Positions 34,723-42,821 of a DNA stretch of 56,471 nucleotides are shown here, in pieces. A model generated the notes under the pieces. That model was given only the letters and a program-made list of their open reading frames with translations. It searched no databases and was not told the origin of the DNA. The stretch is from contig NZ_JAGGOS010000076.1 of assembly GCF_018614205.1 (NCBI RefSeq), forward strand, positions 1 through 56,471. Reading direction: 5' to 3'. How positions within the stretch are numbered: the stretch's first letter is position 1; each line of letters opens with the position of its first letter. The stretch is from Streptomyces sp. ISL-36. Its GTDB lineage: Bacteria > Actinomycetota > Actinomycetes > Streptomycetales > Streptomycetaceae. The translations under genes were made by a program, and so were the position numbers.

Positions 34723-35520
34723 ATGAAGATCGCCGGTAACTTCATGGCGTCGCCGCCACACCAGGGGCACAAGGCCCCAACGGGACTAGCGGCCCGAAGG
34801 ACATTTTTTCACTTGACGACAGCGACCGACAGCTTCAAGGTCCAGCCGTACACGCAACACTGCCAAGTGATCCACACCGAAGGCGCCCACGCCGTCATCG
34901 GCATCTCCCCGGGCAACGGATACTTCTCCGCCCAGCGCGTGAGCGATCTCGCCGCCTGGGGACTGCGCACCTTCGACCAGGTCGATCTCGTCTACACCGA
35001 CCTCCATGTCGCGGACATGTACGAGGCGCTCGGCTACCCCGCCGACGAAGCCCGCCGCAAAGCGGTCAAGAACCTCCGCGGCGTACGTGCCAAGGTCCAC
35101 AACGCCGTCGCCGCCACCGACCCCGGCGGCGAACGGCTCCGAGGGCGCCCCATGTCCGCGCTCCTCGACATCCCCGAGTACCGGCATCTGCGCAAGCACC
35201 TGGATGACCTGCTCGCCACCGACGCGGAGTTCCTCGCCACCTGCGACCGGCTCGTCGCGGCGTTCCTCTCCACCAAGGTCCTCGCCGGGCAGACACCCAC
35301 CGCCCGCCAGCGCGAGGTCTGCCTCCAGTACATCTGCGCCGAGGCGCCGCTCTTCCTGGACACCCCTGCCATCCTCGGTGTCCCCTCCTCTCTCAACTGC
35401 TACCACCAGCTCCTGCCGATGGCCGAACTCCTCTACTCCCGGGGCTCCGGACTGCGCGCCTCCCGCAACCAGGGCCACGCCATCGTCACCCCGAGCCTCG
35501 GAGACCACCATGACCACTGA
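34723..35520 (+). CDS. tRNA-dependent cyclodipeptide synthase, Rv2275-like (probable cyclo-Tyr-Tyr synthase)
   Basis: 265 residues from ATG 34723; ATG 34744 and TTG 34813 are also possible, and none has a strong ribosome site. Cyclodipeptide synthases take two aminoacyl-tRNAs and form a diketopiperazine. The active-site residues of the NYH subgroup are present: nucleophile S62 and N65 in GISPGNGYFS, Y203 and E207 in YICAEAPLF, Y227-H228 in NCYHQ. From memory, the whole protein follows M. tuberculosis Rv2275 (cyclo-L-Tyr-L-Tyr synthase) very closely, for example HTEGAHAVIG, RRKAVKNLRGVRAK and GSGLRASRNQGHAIVTP. The next gene, 11 bases overlapping, is CYP121-like, the Rv2275 partner. Product specificity is therefore inferred as cyclo(Tyr-Tyr). 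Confidence 0.93.
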   Translation: MKIAGNFMASPPHQGHKAPTGLAARRTFFHLTTATDSFKVQPYTQHCQVIHTEGAHAVIGISPGNGYFSAQRVSDLAAWGLRTFDQVDLVYTDLHVADMYEALGYPADEARRKAVKNLRGVRAKVHNAVAATDPGGERLRGRPMSALLDIPEYRHLRKHLDDLLATDAEFLATCDRLVAAFLSTKVLAGQTPTARQREVCLQYICAEAPLFLDTPAILGVPSSLNCYHQLLPMAELLYSRGSGLRASRNQGHAIVTPSLGDHHDH

Positions 35521-36709
35521 CACGCCGCTCACCGACACGCTGATCGACTTCCCGTTCTCCGCCCGCGGCGACCGCCTGCCGCCCGAGATCGAGGCCCTGC
35601 GCGCCGAACCGGTCAAGCGGGTCCGCACCATCGCCGGCGACCCGGCCTGGCTCGTCTCCTCCTACCACCTGTGCAAGCAGGTCCTCGAAGACCCCCGGTT
35701 CTCGCTCAAGGACACCTCGGCGCCCGGCGTCCCGCGGCAGTACGCCCTGACCATCCCGCCCGAGGTGGTCAACAACATGGGCAACATCACCGGGGCGGGG
35801 CTCCGCAAGGCCGTCCTCAAGGCCATCAACCCCAAGTCCGACGGCCTCACCGACTGGATGCGCCGGCACGCCTCCACCCTGGCCGACGACCTCCTCGCGT
35901 ACGGTGCGCCCGCCGATCTGCGCGGCGGTTTCGCCGCGCCCTACGCGGAGCACCTCCACTGCCGGATCCTCGGCACACCCCAGGAGGACGCGCCGCGCCT
36001 CGCCGCCAGCCTCGACATCGCGTTCATGAACTCCGCCTGCCCCGTGACGGGCGCGCGGCTCAACTGGGACCGGGACATCGCCTACATGGTCGAGCGCCTC
36101 GACGACCCGGCGACCACGGGTCTCATGGCGGAACTCGCCGCCCTGCGAGGCAATCCCGACTACGCCCACCTGACCGACGAGATGCTCGCCACGGTCGGCG
36201 TCACGTTCTTCGGCGCCGGAACGATCTCCACCATGGGCTTCCTGACCATGGCGATCTTCTCCCTCCTCCAGCACCCCGAGGTCTGGGCACAGCTCCGCGA
36301 GGAGCCCGGCCGGATCCCCGCGGCCGTGGACGAACTCCTGCGCGTCAACCTCTCCATCGCCGACGGACTGCCGCGCCTCGCCCTCGAGGACGTCAAGCTC
36401 GGAGACGTCGAGGTGAAGAAGGGAGAGCTCGTCCTCGTCCTGGTCGAGGCCGCCAACACCGACCCGGACGTCTTCGCCGACCCGCACACGGTCGACATCG
36501 CGCGGCCCAACGCCGCCGCCCATCTGTCGTTCGGCGGCGGCGGGCACTACTGCCCGGCCACGGCCCTCGGGAAGAGGCACACCGAGATCGCCCTGGAAGT
36601 GCTCCTCGACAGGATGCCCGGTCTGCACCTCGCGGTCCCCGTCGACCAACTCGTCTGGCGCACCCGCTTCATGAAGCGCCTGCCCGAGCGCCTCCCGGTC
36701 GCCTGGTAA
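35510..36709 (+). CDS. CYP121-like cytochrome P450 (probable mycocyclosin-type synthase)
   Basis: 399 residues; ATG 35510 has GGAG 7 bases upstream and overlaps the synthase end by 11 bases. Heme cysteine C348 in FGGGGHYCPATALG, I-helix FFGAGTIST. From memory it aligns without gaps of note to M. tuberculosis CYP121, which makes the C-C bond between the tyrosines of cyclo(Tyr-Tyr) to give mycocyclosin: PFSARGDR, AWLVSSY, LTIPPEVVNNMGNI, INWDRDI-like NWDRDIAYM, DQLVWRTRF, PERLPV. The positions matching CYP121 Gln385 and Arg386, which contact substrate, are Met388 and Lys389 here. Same or related coupling on cyclo(Tyr-Tyr) is expected, possibly with altered binding. Confidence 0.93.
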   Translation: MTTDTPLTDTLIDFPFSARGDRLPPEIEALRAEPVKRVRTIAGDPAWLVSSYHLCKQVLEDPRFSLKDTSAPGVPRQYALTIPPEVVNNMGNITGAGLRKAVLKAINPKSDGLTDWMRRHASTLADDLLAYGAPADLRGGFAAPYAEHLHCRILGTPQEDAPRLAASLDIAFMNSACPVTGARLNWDRDIAYMVERLDDPATTGLMAELAALRGNPDYAHLTDEMLATVGVTFFGAGTISTMGFLTMAIFSLLQHPEVWAQLREEPGRIPAAVDELLRVNLSIADGLPRLALEDVKLGDVEVKKGELVLVLVEAANTDPDVFADPHTVDIARPNAAAHLSFGGGGHYCPATALGKRHTEIALEVLLDRMPGLHLAVPVDQLVWRTRFMKRLPERLPVAW

Positions 36710-36724
36710 CACCTGTCTCCCGCC

Positions 36725-36748
36725 GGCCCCGGCCGCACGGCCGGGGCC
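36725..36748 (+). terminator. hairpin after the P450 gene
   Basis: Perfect 11-bp inverted repeat GGCCCCGGCCG / CGGCCGGGGCC around CA, 16 bases after the P450 stop. It suggests that the synthase-P450 pair ends here and the methyltransferase has its own transcript. Confidence 0.6.
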
Positions 36749-36768
36749 CGCGATGGGACACTGCTCCC

Positions 36769-37410
36769 ATGGGGGCGACCGTGAACCTCACGTCCGTCCG
36801 GCGCAGTTACGACACCGTGGCGGAGGAGTACGCGCACCGCCTGCACGAGGAGCTGACGGGCAAGCCGCTCGACCGGGCGCTGCTGGCGAGCCTGCTGGAA
36901 GAGGCGGGACCGGACGCGAGGGTGGCCGATCTGGGCTGCGGACCCGGACACGTGGCGGCCTGGCTCGTCGCACACGGAGCCCAGACGGTGGGCATCGACC
37001 TCTCCACCGGGATGATCGAGGCCGGCCGCCGCCGGTATCCGCAGGTCGACTTCAGGGAGGGCGACCTGCTCGAACTCCCCGCCCAGAACGGCGAATTCGG
37101 TGCGGTCGTCGCCCTCTACTCGATCATCCACCTCGACCCGGCCGAACTCGGCGCGGCCTTCCAGGAGATACGGCGCGTGCTGCGCCCCTCCGGTCAGCTG
37201 CTCGTGTCGTTCCACGCGGGCGAGGAAGTACGGCACCTGGACGAGTGGTGGGGGCACGAGGTGGACGTGGACTTCCACTTCCACGATCCCTCCCACATCG
37301 CCGGGCTCCTGGAGGCCGCCGGCTTCACCGTGGAGATGCGCCTGGAACGCACCCCGTACACCCACGAGGCCGAAACCCGCCGAGCCTACGTCCTGGCCCG
37401 CCGGCCCTGA
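36769..37410 (+). CDS. class I SAM-dependent methyltransferase
   Basis: 213 residues from ATG 36769 (GTG 36781 possible). SAM motif I is VADLGCGPGHVAAWL, motif II is around GAVVALYSIIHLD, and motif III LRPSGQLLVSFH. Target unknown. No ribosome site precedes the ATG; GGGACACT just upstream resembles the -10 region of leaderless Streptomyces genes, so it may be transcribed separately from the synthase-P450 pair, behind a hairpin. It could still methylate the diketopiperazine product, but such orphan methyltransferases are common and the linkage is only positional. Confidence 0.85.
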   Translation: MGATVNLTSVRRSYDTVAEEYAHRLHEELTGKPLDRALLASLLEEAGPDARVADLGCGPGHVAAWLVAHGAQTVGIDLSTGMIEAGRRRYPQVDFREGDLLELPAQNGEFGAVVALYSIIHLDPAELGAAFQEIRRVLRPSGQLLVSFHAGEEVRHLDEWWGHEVDVDFHFHDPSHIAGLLEAAGFTVEMRLERTPYTHEAETRRAYVLARRP

Positions 37411-37466
37411 CACGGTCGCCTCGGGTGGTGGCGCCGGTGTCCGTCGGCCGGCGCTCGCCCTCGGGG

Positions 37467-38291
37467 TTACGACCGGCGGCGCGGCTTGCCGGGCTTGGCT
37501 CGCTTGGCGCCCTTGGAAGCGCCTGCTCCGCCGGATCCGCTGCGGGGACTCTTGCCCGTCGCCCTGCCACCCGACTTCGCGGACGGCTTCCCGCCCGACT
37601 TCCCGGCCGCGCCCTTGCGCGACGTGCCGCCCGCGTCCGCACGCCCGCCCTTCGGCTGGGCCGGTGTCGCGGGGCGCCCCCGCGTGCTGTTCACGGTCCG
37701 GCCGCGCACGATCCCGATGAACTGCTCCACCAGATCCGTGGTCTCCTCCTGCGGCCAGGACAGAGCGATCCGCGACTCGGGCGTGCCCGTGATCGGCCGG
37801 TAGGTGAGGTCCTTGCGGTGGTGCAGCCGGGCCAGGGACTGAGGGACGACGAGAAGGCCCACGCCTGCCGCGACCAGCTCGACGGCGTCGGCGGTGGTGG
37901 CCGGACGTTCCAGCGCCGGCAGCCCCGGAGGCCGCTCCCAGTCGAGCGTGTCGTCGAGGGGATGCAGCACGATCTCCTCGGCCAGATCCTCCGGCGCGAC
38001 CTCGTCGACCGCCGCCACGACATGGTCCTTCGGGACCACGACCACCGTCGTCTCGGTATAGAGGGGGATCGCGCTGAGATCCGTACGGTCGACAGGGAGA
38101 CGGACGAAGCCCGCGTCGGCGCCGCCCTCACGCAGCAGGCCGAACGCCTCGGCGGCGGTCACCTGGACAAGGGTCAGCGGGACGTCGGGCAGCCGCTCGT
38201 TCCAGATCCGCACCCACTTCGTGGGCGTCACGCCCGGGACGTACGCGAGCCGGAACGAGGGGGACGAAGGGGGTGCATCCGAGCCTGTCAC
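37467..38291 (-). CDS. LysR-type effector-binding domain protein without HTH, with Lys-rich tail
   Basis: 274 residues from GTG 38291. Residues 12-195 are a LysR substrate-binding (type 2 periplasmic-like) domain: FRLAYVPGVTPTKWVRIWNERLP, DAGFVRLPVD, VVVVPKDHVVA. The N-terminal DNA-binding domain of LysR proteins is absent; the protein starts directly at the effector fold and there is no upstream HTH. The last 75 residues are a low-complexity Lys/Arg/Gly/Ser/Ala tail (SRKGAAGKSGGKPSAKSGG) like histone H1-type proteins, which may bind nucleic acid instead. Divergent from the DUF5997-type gene, 58 bases apart; the pair is, to my memory, conserved in streptomycetes. Confidence 0.85.
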   Translation of the reverse strand: MTGSDAPPSSPSFRLAYVPGVTPTKWVRIWNERLPDVPLTLVQVTAAEAFGLLREGGADAGFVRLPVDRTDLSAIPLYTETTVVVVPKDHVVAAVDEVAPEDLAEEIVLHPLDDTLDWERPPGLPALERPATTADAVELVAAGVGLLVVPQSLARLHHRKDLTYRPITGTPESRIALSWPQEETTDLVEQFIGIVRGRTVNSTRGRPATPAQPKGGRADAGGTSRKGAAGKSGGKPSAKSGGRATGKSPRSGSGGAGASKGAKRAKPGKPRRRS

Positions 38292-38349
38292 TCCGCCAGG
38301 TTACCCGCCGTGGTCACAGGTCGTGCACACGCTCGATACCCTTGACACC

Positions 38350-38754
38350 ATGACGTCCCACCAGAGCACCCAGACGATGAAGCCCGCGACCGCGGCGAAG
38401 AAGCTGGGTGTGTACCTCGAGGCCACCCCCGCCGAGTTCCAGGAGGGTGTCGTCTCGCGCACCGAGCTGAACACCCTGCAGACCGATCCGCCCGAGTGGC
38501 TCCGCGAGCTGCGGCGCAACGGCCCGCACCCCCGTCCGGTGATCGCGGCGAAGCTGGGCATCTCCATCTCCGGCCTCGCGCGGGGCGGCATCACGGACGC
38601 CCTCACGACGGAGCAGATCGAGGCGCTGAAGAAGGAGGAGCCCGAGTGGCTCCAGAAGGAGCGTGCCACCCAGGCGGAGGTGCGCAAGGAGGCCGCGCGG
38701 ATCAAGGAGAAGAACGCGCAGCGCGCCGAGGAGCCCGAGAGCCGGCGCTCCTGA
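38350..38754 (+). CDS. DUF5997-type small protein
   Basis: 134 residues from ATG 38350. The core (MKPATAAKKLGVYLEATPAEFQ ... RPVIAAKLGISISGLARGGI) matches what I recall of the actinobacterial DUF5997 family; the middle has a helix-turn-helix flavour. The C-terminus is a charged helix (KKEEPEWLQKERATQAEVRKEAARIKE). TACCCT at 38337-38342 is 7 bases before the ATG, so a leaderless message is likely. No function is known. It is divergent from the LysR-like effector-domain gene. Confidence 0.8.
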   Translation: MTSHQSTQTMKPATAAKKLGVYLEATPAEFQEGVVSRTELNTLQTDPPEWLRELRRNGPHPRPVIAAKLGISISGLARGGITDALTTEQIEALKKEEPEWLQKERATQAEVRKEAARIKEKNAQRAEEPESRRS

Positions 38755-38920
38755 CGCAGGACGGTCCACCCTCCTGAGGGTCGGCCGGACGGACCGCCCC
38801 TTCGTCGTGCCCACGGCCGGCAAGGTCCCCTGGGCCGTCGGTAGGGGTGGACGGTGGCACAGACGACCCCCTAGTCTCTTAGGCACCTATTAACTTTGGT
38901 GACTATGGAGAGTCCGTCTC

Positions 38921-39316
38921 ATGCACCCGTTCCGCAAGGCCGTCGAAGACCGTGACGAGGCCGCCCTGGTCTCCCTGCTCGCCGACGACGTGCTGTTCAC
39001 CAGCCCGGTCGCCTTCAAGCCCTACCGCGGCAAGGCCTTCACCGCTGCCATCCTCCGCGGGGTCCTGAGGGTCTTCGAGGACTTCTCCTACACGCGGGAG
39101 ATCGCCGACGCGGACGGCCGCGACCACGCGTTCGTCTTCACGGCCACGGTGAACGGCAAGCGGATCCAGGGATGCGACTTCCTCCATTTCGACGAGGACG
39201 GCAAGATCGACGACTTCACCGTCATGGTGCGACCCCTCTCCGCCGCCCAGGCGCTGGCCGAGGCGATGGGCGCGCAGTTCGACCGGATCGCCGAGGAGGT
39301 GGCCGGACAGCCTTAG
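38921..39316 (+). CDS. SnoaL/NTF2-like protein
   Basis: 131 residues from ATG 38921, with GGAGAG 10 bases upstream. A single NTF2-like cone fold is suggested by FRKAVEDRDEAALVSLLADDVLFTSPV, the typical opening of SnoaL-like proteins, and by the final strand FDEDGKIDDFTVMVRPLS. Members include polyketide cyclases, isomerases and proteins of unknown role; the fold alone does not give an activity. Monocistronic by spacing, with AT-richer promoter sequence (CTATTAACTTTGGTGACTAT) about 20 bases upstream. Confidence 0.85.
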   Translation: MHPFRKAVEDRDEAALVSLLADDVLFTSPVAFKPYRGKAFTAAILRGVLRVFEDFSYTREIADADGRDHAFVFTATVNGKRIQGCDFLHFDEDGKIDDFTVMVRPLSAAQALAEAMGAQFDRIAEEVAGQP

Positions 39317-39384
39317 GCCGTGTACGGGGGAGGGGCGACGGAATCCACTGGCCCGCCGGTCCCGTCGGCGCCTACCATCCGCCC

Positions 39385-40020
39385 ATGATCGAGGACGGGA
39401 CAGAGGCTGTGGCGCGGCGCATCGCGGGGCAGGAACCGGAGGACGCGGGGGCGCACCGTACGGTGTGCTGGCGGGGGAGGGGTGTCGCCCTCGCGCCGCT
39501 GGACGTCGACGACGCGGAGCTGATCCACGGGTGGCGCGCCGACCCGGTGGCCGCCCACGAAGTCGGCATGTGGCCGCGTACCCTCTCCGCCGTGCGCGAG
39601 CGCATCGAGCGCGACCGCGACGACTGCGACCGCGACGACTTCCTCGTCCTGCTCCCCGACGGCACACCGATCGGCCTCACCGCCCTGACCGACCAGGACC
39701 TGGTCGACGGGACGGCAGAGATCATGCTGGTGCTGGACCCCGACCACCGGGGCCAGGGATACGGCGCGGACGCCGTGGACGCGCTGGTCGACCTCGCCTT
39801 CGGCGAGCTGCCCATGCAGCGCGTCCAGGCCGTCACCCACACCACCAACACGGCGGCCCTCGGCGTCCTGGCCCGCGCCGGCTTCGTCCGGGAGGGCGTC
39901 CGCCGCTCCGCCTGCCTGCACCGGGGCCGCCGGTACGACGTCGCGGTGCTGGCCCTGCTCCGGGACGAGTGGGAGGCGCTCACCCGACCTCGGTCCTGGG
40001 ACCTGCCGGTCGCCGGCTGA
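39385..40020 (+). CDS. GNAT-family N-acetyltransferase (RimJ/RimL type)
   Basis: 211 residues from ATG 39385. Acetyl-CoA-binding motif A is visible as EIMLVLDPDHRGQGYGADAVDALVDLAF, and motif B as NTAALGVLARAGFVREGV, as in RimJ/RimL/SpeG-like enzymes. An N-terminal extension of about 30 residues precedes the domain. TACCAT lies 6 bases before the ATG, again suggesting a leaderless transcript. It transfers acetyl to an amine of unknown identity. A convergent gap of 184 bases with short GGCRCAGAA repeats separates it from the next methyltransferase. Confidence 0.9.
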   Translation: MIEDGTEAVARRIAGQEPEDAGAHRTVCWRGRGVALAPLDVDDAELIHGWRADPVAAHEVGMWPRTLSAVRERIERDRDDCDRDDFLVLLPDGTPIGLTALTDQDLVDGTAEIMLVLDPDHRGQGYGADAVDALVDLAFGELPMQRVQAVTHTTNTAALGVLARAGFVREGVRRSACLHRGRRYDVAVLALLRDEWEALTRPRSWDLPVAG

Positions 40021-40204
40021 GGCGCAGAAGGCACAGAAGGCGCAGGAGTCGCGGTCGGTGGGGGCGTGCACGGCCGGCTCCGCGGGCGGCCGCCACCGGT
40101 GCGGGGAGGGCGTGGCGACGGTGGGGCGTCCGCCGCCGCGGCCCGGCGGCCCGGCCTCCGTGGACGAATCCAGAGGTCGGACCACCGGGCTGTTCGGTCG
40201 GACG

Positions 40205-40948
40205 TCAGGCGCGGCAGCGCAGCATCTCCAGCGGGGGGTGGTCGAGGAGGTCCGCCCAGAAGTCCGCACCGAACTCACGGATGCCGGCGTCGGACACCTT
40301 CAGCGGGACCCAGGTCAGCTCGGTGAACCCGGCCGACCGCAGACACTCCTCGTAGACCTCGCGGCGCGGGGCCGCGCCGACGATGCTGATCGGCTGCGGG
40401 TCGAGGAGCGCTGTGACCCGCACCCGCGGACCCGTCTCGATCTCCTCGCCCGTCGGCTCGCAGCGGAACCCGTACTGGTCCAGGGACGCACAGTCGAACC
40501 GGTAGTCGGGTTTCTGGGCGAACACGAAGAACTTTCCACCCGGGACCAGGCTCCGGTGGATGTTGCGGCACATCCGCTCCATCGCCGCGAGGTCCTCGGC
40601 GTAGTTGAGGCACTGCACTGCCAGCGCGACGTCGAAGCGCCGGTCGAGAGGCCGCAGCTCGGCCACATCACCGACCTCGTAGTGCACACCCAGCGGCTCC
40701 CGCCGCTCGATCTCCCGCGCGGCGGCGATCATCTCCACGGAGATGTCGACACCGAGGACATCCGCGGCGCCGCGCCGCTTGAACTCCCTGCTGTAGAAAC
40801 CGGTGCCGCACGCCAGGTCGAGAACCAGCTTGCCGCTCACGTCCCCGACCATGCCCAGGAAGCTCGGCACCTCCCCGTAACGCACCAGCGGCAGGGACTT
40901 GAACCCCTCGAACGCCTCGCCGATCTCGTCGTACTGCTGCACGCTCAC
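40205..40948 (-). CDS. class I SAM-dependent methyltransferase
   Basis: 247 residues from GTG 40948, which has GGGGAGG 8 bases upstream; ATG 40975 lacks a ribosome site. SAM motif I is VLDLACGTGFYSREF with the acidic partner in VLGVDISVEM, and the post-motif region is FDVALAVQCLNYAEDL. Similar to small-molecule methyltransferases of the Methyltransf_25 group; C-terminal part (KPDYRFDCASLDQYGFRCEPTG) resembles toxoflavin-type enzymes. Substrate unknown. Stand-alone gene. Confidence 0.87.
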   Translation of the reverse strand: MSVQQYDEIGEAFEGFKSLPLVRYGEVPSFLGMVGDVSGKLVLDLACGTGFYSREFKRRGAADVLGVDISVEMIAAAREIERREPLGVHYEVGDVAELRPLDRRFDVALAVQCLNYAEDLAAMERMCRNIHRSLVPGGKFFVFAQKPDYRFDCASLDQYGFRCEPTGEEIETGPRVRVTALLDPQPISIVGAAPRREVYEECLRSAGFTELTWVPLKVSDAGIREFGADFWADLLDHPPLEMLRCRA

Positions 40949-41175
40949 GTGCTGTCCTCCCCTGGACTTCGTCATGCCCGTGGTCTCGGCGGGTCGAATG
41001 CGGCCCGCTCGGCAAGCAATTGCCGACGTCGCGCGACTCGCCGGAAAGTCGATCTCCGATGCGGTTTCCAGCTGATCGCGGGTCGTGCGAGGAGTACACA
41101 GGCAATGGGTGAGGTCGACTAAGGGATGGAAGGCCTGAAATCAGCCGCAGACCGACGCCAGATCTTCGTAGGTCC

Positions 41176-42012
41176 CTACAAGGGCCGCTTGGTTTCGACC
41201 CTGGCTGATGGTCCAGCAGACTCGCCGTCGGTGGAGTGAACCGGGAGTAGTGCGGGGCGCTTGGCGGTGCGGCCGTCGCCCGAGGAGCGGCCGCGCAGGC
41301 GTCGGCCGATCCAGGGGCCGAGGAAGCCGGCGGTCCAGCGCAGCTCGGCGAGGGCCGTCCGCAGAGCGGTCGGGGGCGTGCCCGGCGGCTGCGGGAGCGG
41401 GCGGGTCCAGGCCGCGCTGCTGCCGGGCAGGGCGAGGGCGTGGGCGAGCGCGGCGGCGATGCGCTGGTGACCGAGCGGGCTCGCGTGCAGGCGGTCCGGG
41501 CTCCACAGACGGGCGTCGGTGACGGCGGGGTGCGGGAAGGTGTCGGCCACGAGGACGCCGTACCGGTCGGCGGCCTCCCGGATGCGCGCGTTGAGCGCGG
41601 TGACGCGGGAGCCGACCGGCCGGGCGAGCGGAACGATCCGCGCGACGTCCGGGAAGGTGAGGGTCGCCACCGTCACGCCCTCCGCCGTGAGTGCGGCGAA
41701 CATCGCCTCCAGGTGGCCGGCCACCTCGTCGGCGTCGAAACGCGGCCGCAGAAGGTCGTTCATTCCGGCGACGACGGTGGCCACGTCCGGGCGGAGCGCG
41801 AGGGCGGGCGCGAGCTGTTCCGCCCGGACCTGCCCGGCGAGACGGCCGCGCACACCCAGGTTGGCGTAGGCCAGACCGGGGTTCGTCTCCGCGATCCCCT
41901 CGGCGAGGCGGTCGGCGAACCCGCGCAGCCCCGTGCTGTCGTCACCGTCGCCGAGGCCTTCCGTCTGGCTGTCACCCAGAGCGACGTAACGCCTGTACGG
42001 GGCGTTGTGCAT
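41176..42012 (-). CDS. SGNH/GDSL hydrolase
   Basis: 278 residues from ATG 42012, with GGAGGAG 8 bases upstream. The four SGNH blocks are visible: block I ALGDSQTEG with the catalytic serine, block II G in NLGVRG, block III GMND, and block V DRLHASPLGH with Asp and His. No signal peptide, so probably cytoplasmic esterase or lipase. The C-terminal 75 residues extend beyond the usual fold and are basic. The upstream 110 bases contain an AT-rich stretch (GGTTATTCAACTCGATTACT) that may hold its promoter. Confidence 0.9.
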   Translation of the reverse strand: MHNAPYRRYVALGDSQTEGLGDGDDSTGLRGFADRLAEGIAETNPGLAYANLGVRGRLAGQVRAEQLAPALALRPDVATVVAGMNDLLRPRFDADEVAGHLEAMFAALTAEGVTVATLTFPDVARIVPLARPVGSRVTALNARIREAADRYGVLVADTFPHPAVTDARLWSPDRLHASPLGHQRIAAALAHALALPGSSAAWTRPLPQPPGTPPTALRTALAELRWTAGFLGPWIGRRLRGRSSGDGRTAKRPALLPVHSTDGESAGPSARVETKRPL

Positions 42013-42125
42013 GGTCTTGCTCCTCCGTGAGGCCTGGTGCCGGGCGCTGCATGCCCGATCCTACTCAACATGGAGGTTATTCAACTCGATTACTAGCAAG
42101 GTGGTGGCGGTGCGCCGGACCTCGC

Positions 42126-42821
42126 TCAGGCCAGCTTCTTGAGCACCTCGGCCGCGAGCGGGGCGGAGGACGCCGGGTTCTGGCCGGTGACGAGGTTGCG
42201 GTCGACGACCACGTGCGGCGCCCACGGCTCGCCCACCCGGACGTCGACGCCGACCTCGGTCAGGCGAGTCTCGAGCAGCCACTTGGCCTTGTCGGCGAGA
42301 CCGGCCTGGGTCTCCTCGGCGTTGGTGAAGGCCGCCACCCGGTAACCGGCGAAGGCGTTGCCGCCGTCCTCCTTCGTGGCCGCCAGCATCGCCGAGGGCC
42401 CGTGGCAGACCACGGCGAGCGGCTTGCCCGATTCCAGCGCGTCCATCAGGAGCCGGCCGGAGGTGGCGTCCACGGCGAGGTCCTCCATCGGGCCGTGGCC
42501 GCCCGGGTAGAAGACCGCCGCGTACTCGTCGAGATCCACGTCCTCCAGCGTGATCGGGTGCTGGAGCTCGGTGATCGAGTCCAGCGCGGCGGCGACCCGG
42601 TCGGCGCCTTCCTGGCCACCGTTGAACTCGGGGGCGAGGCTGCCCCGGTCCACGGTCGGGACGACGCCGCCAGGGGTGGCCACGACGATCTCGTGACCCG
42701 CTTCCTTGAACGCCTCGTACGGGGCGACGGCCTCCTCGGCCCAGAAGCCGGTCGGGTGCTTGGTGCCGTCGGCCAGCGTCCAGTGGTCGGCGCCGGTCAT
42801 CACGAAAAGGATCTTCGACAT
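42126..42821 (-). CDS. DJ-1/PfpI family protein, Hsp31-like
   Basis: 231 residues from ATG 42821, with GGAG 9 bases upstream. Nucleophile elbow VVCHGPSA with C139, an upstream glutamate in TGFWAEEAVAPYEAF, and His in the same elbow give the triad of the class I glutamine amidotransferase-like DJ-1 group. Closest in layout to Hsp31/YhbO-like or fungal-type glyoxalase III proteins, which detoxify methylglyoxal or act as chaperones. Cytoplasmic. A 19-base palindrome about 90 bases upstream may be a stress-regulator site. Confidence 0.9.
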   Translation of the reverse strand: MSKILFVMTGADHWTLADGTKHPTGFWAEEAVAPYEAFKEAGHEIVVATPGGVVPTVDRGSLAPEFNGGQEGADRVAAALDSITELQHPITLEDVDLDEYAAVFYPGGHGPMEDLAVDATSGRLLMDALESGKPLAVVCHGPSAMLAATKEDGGNAFAGYRVAAFTNAEETQAGLADKAKWLLETRLTEVGVDVRVGEPWAPHVVVDRNLVTGQNPASSAPLAAEVLKKLA

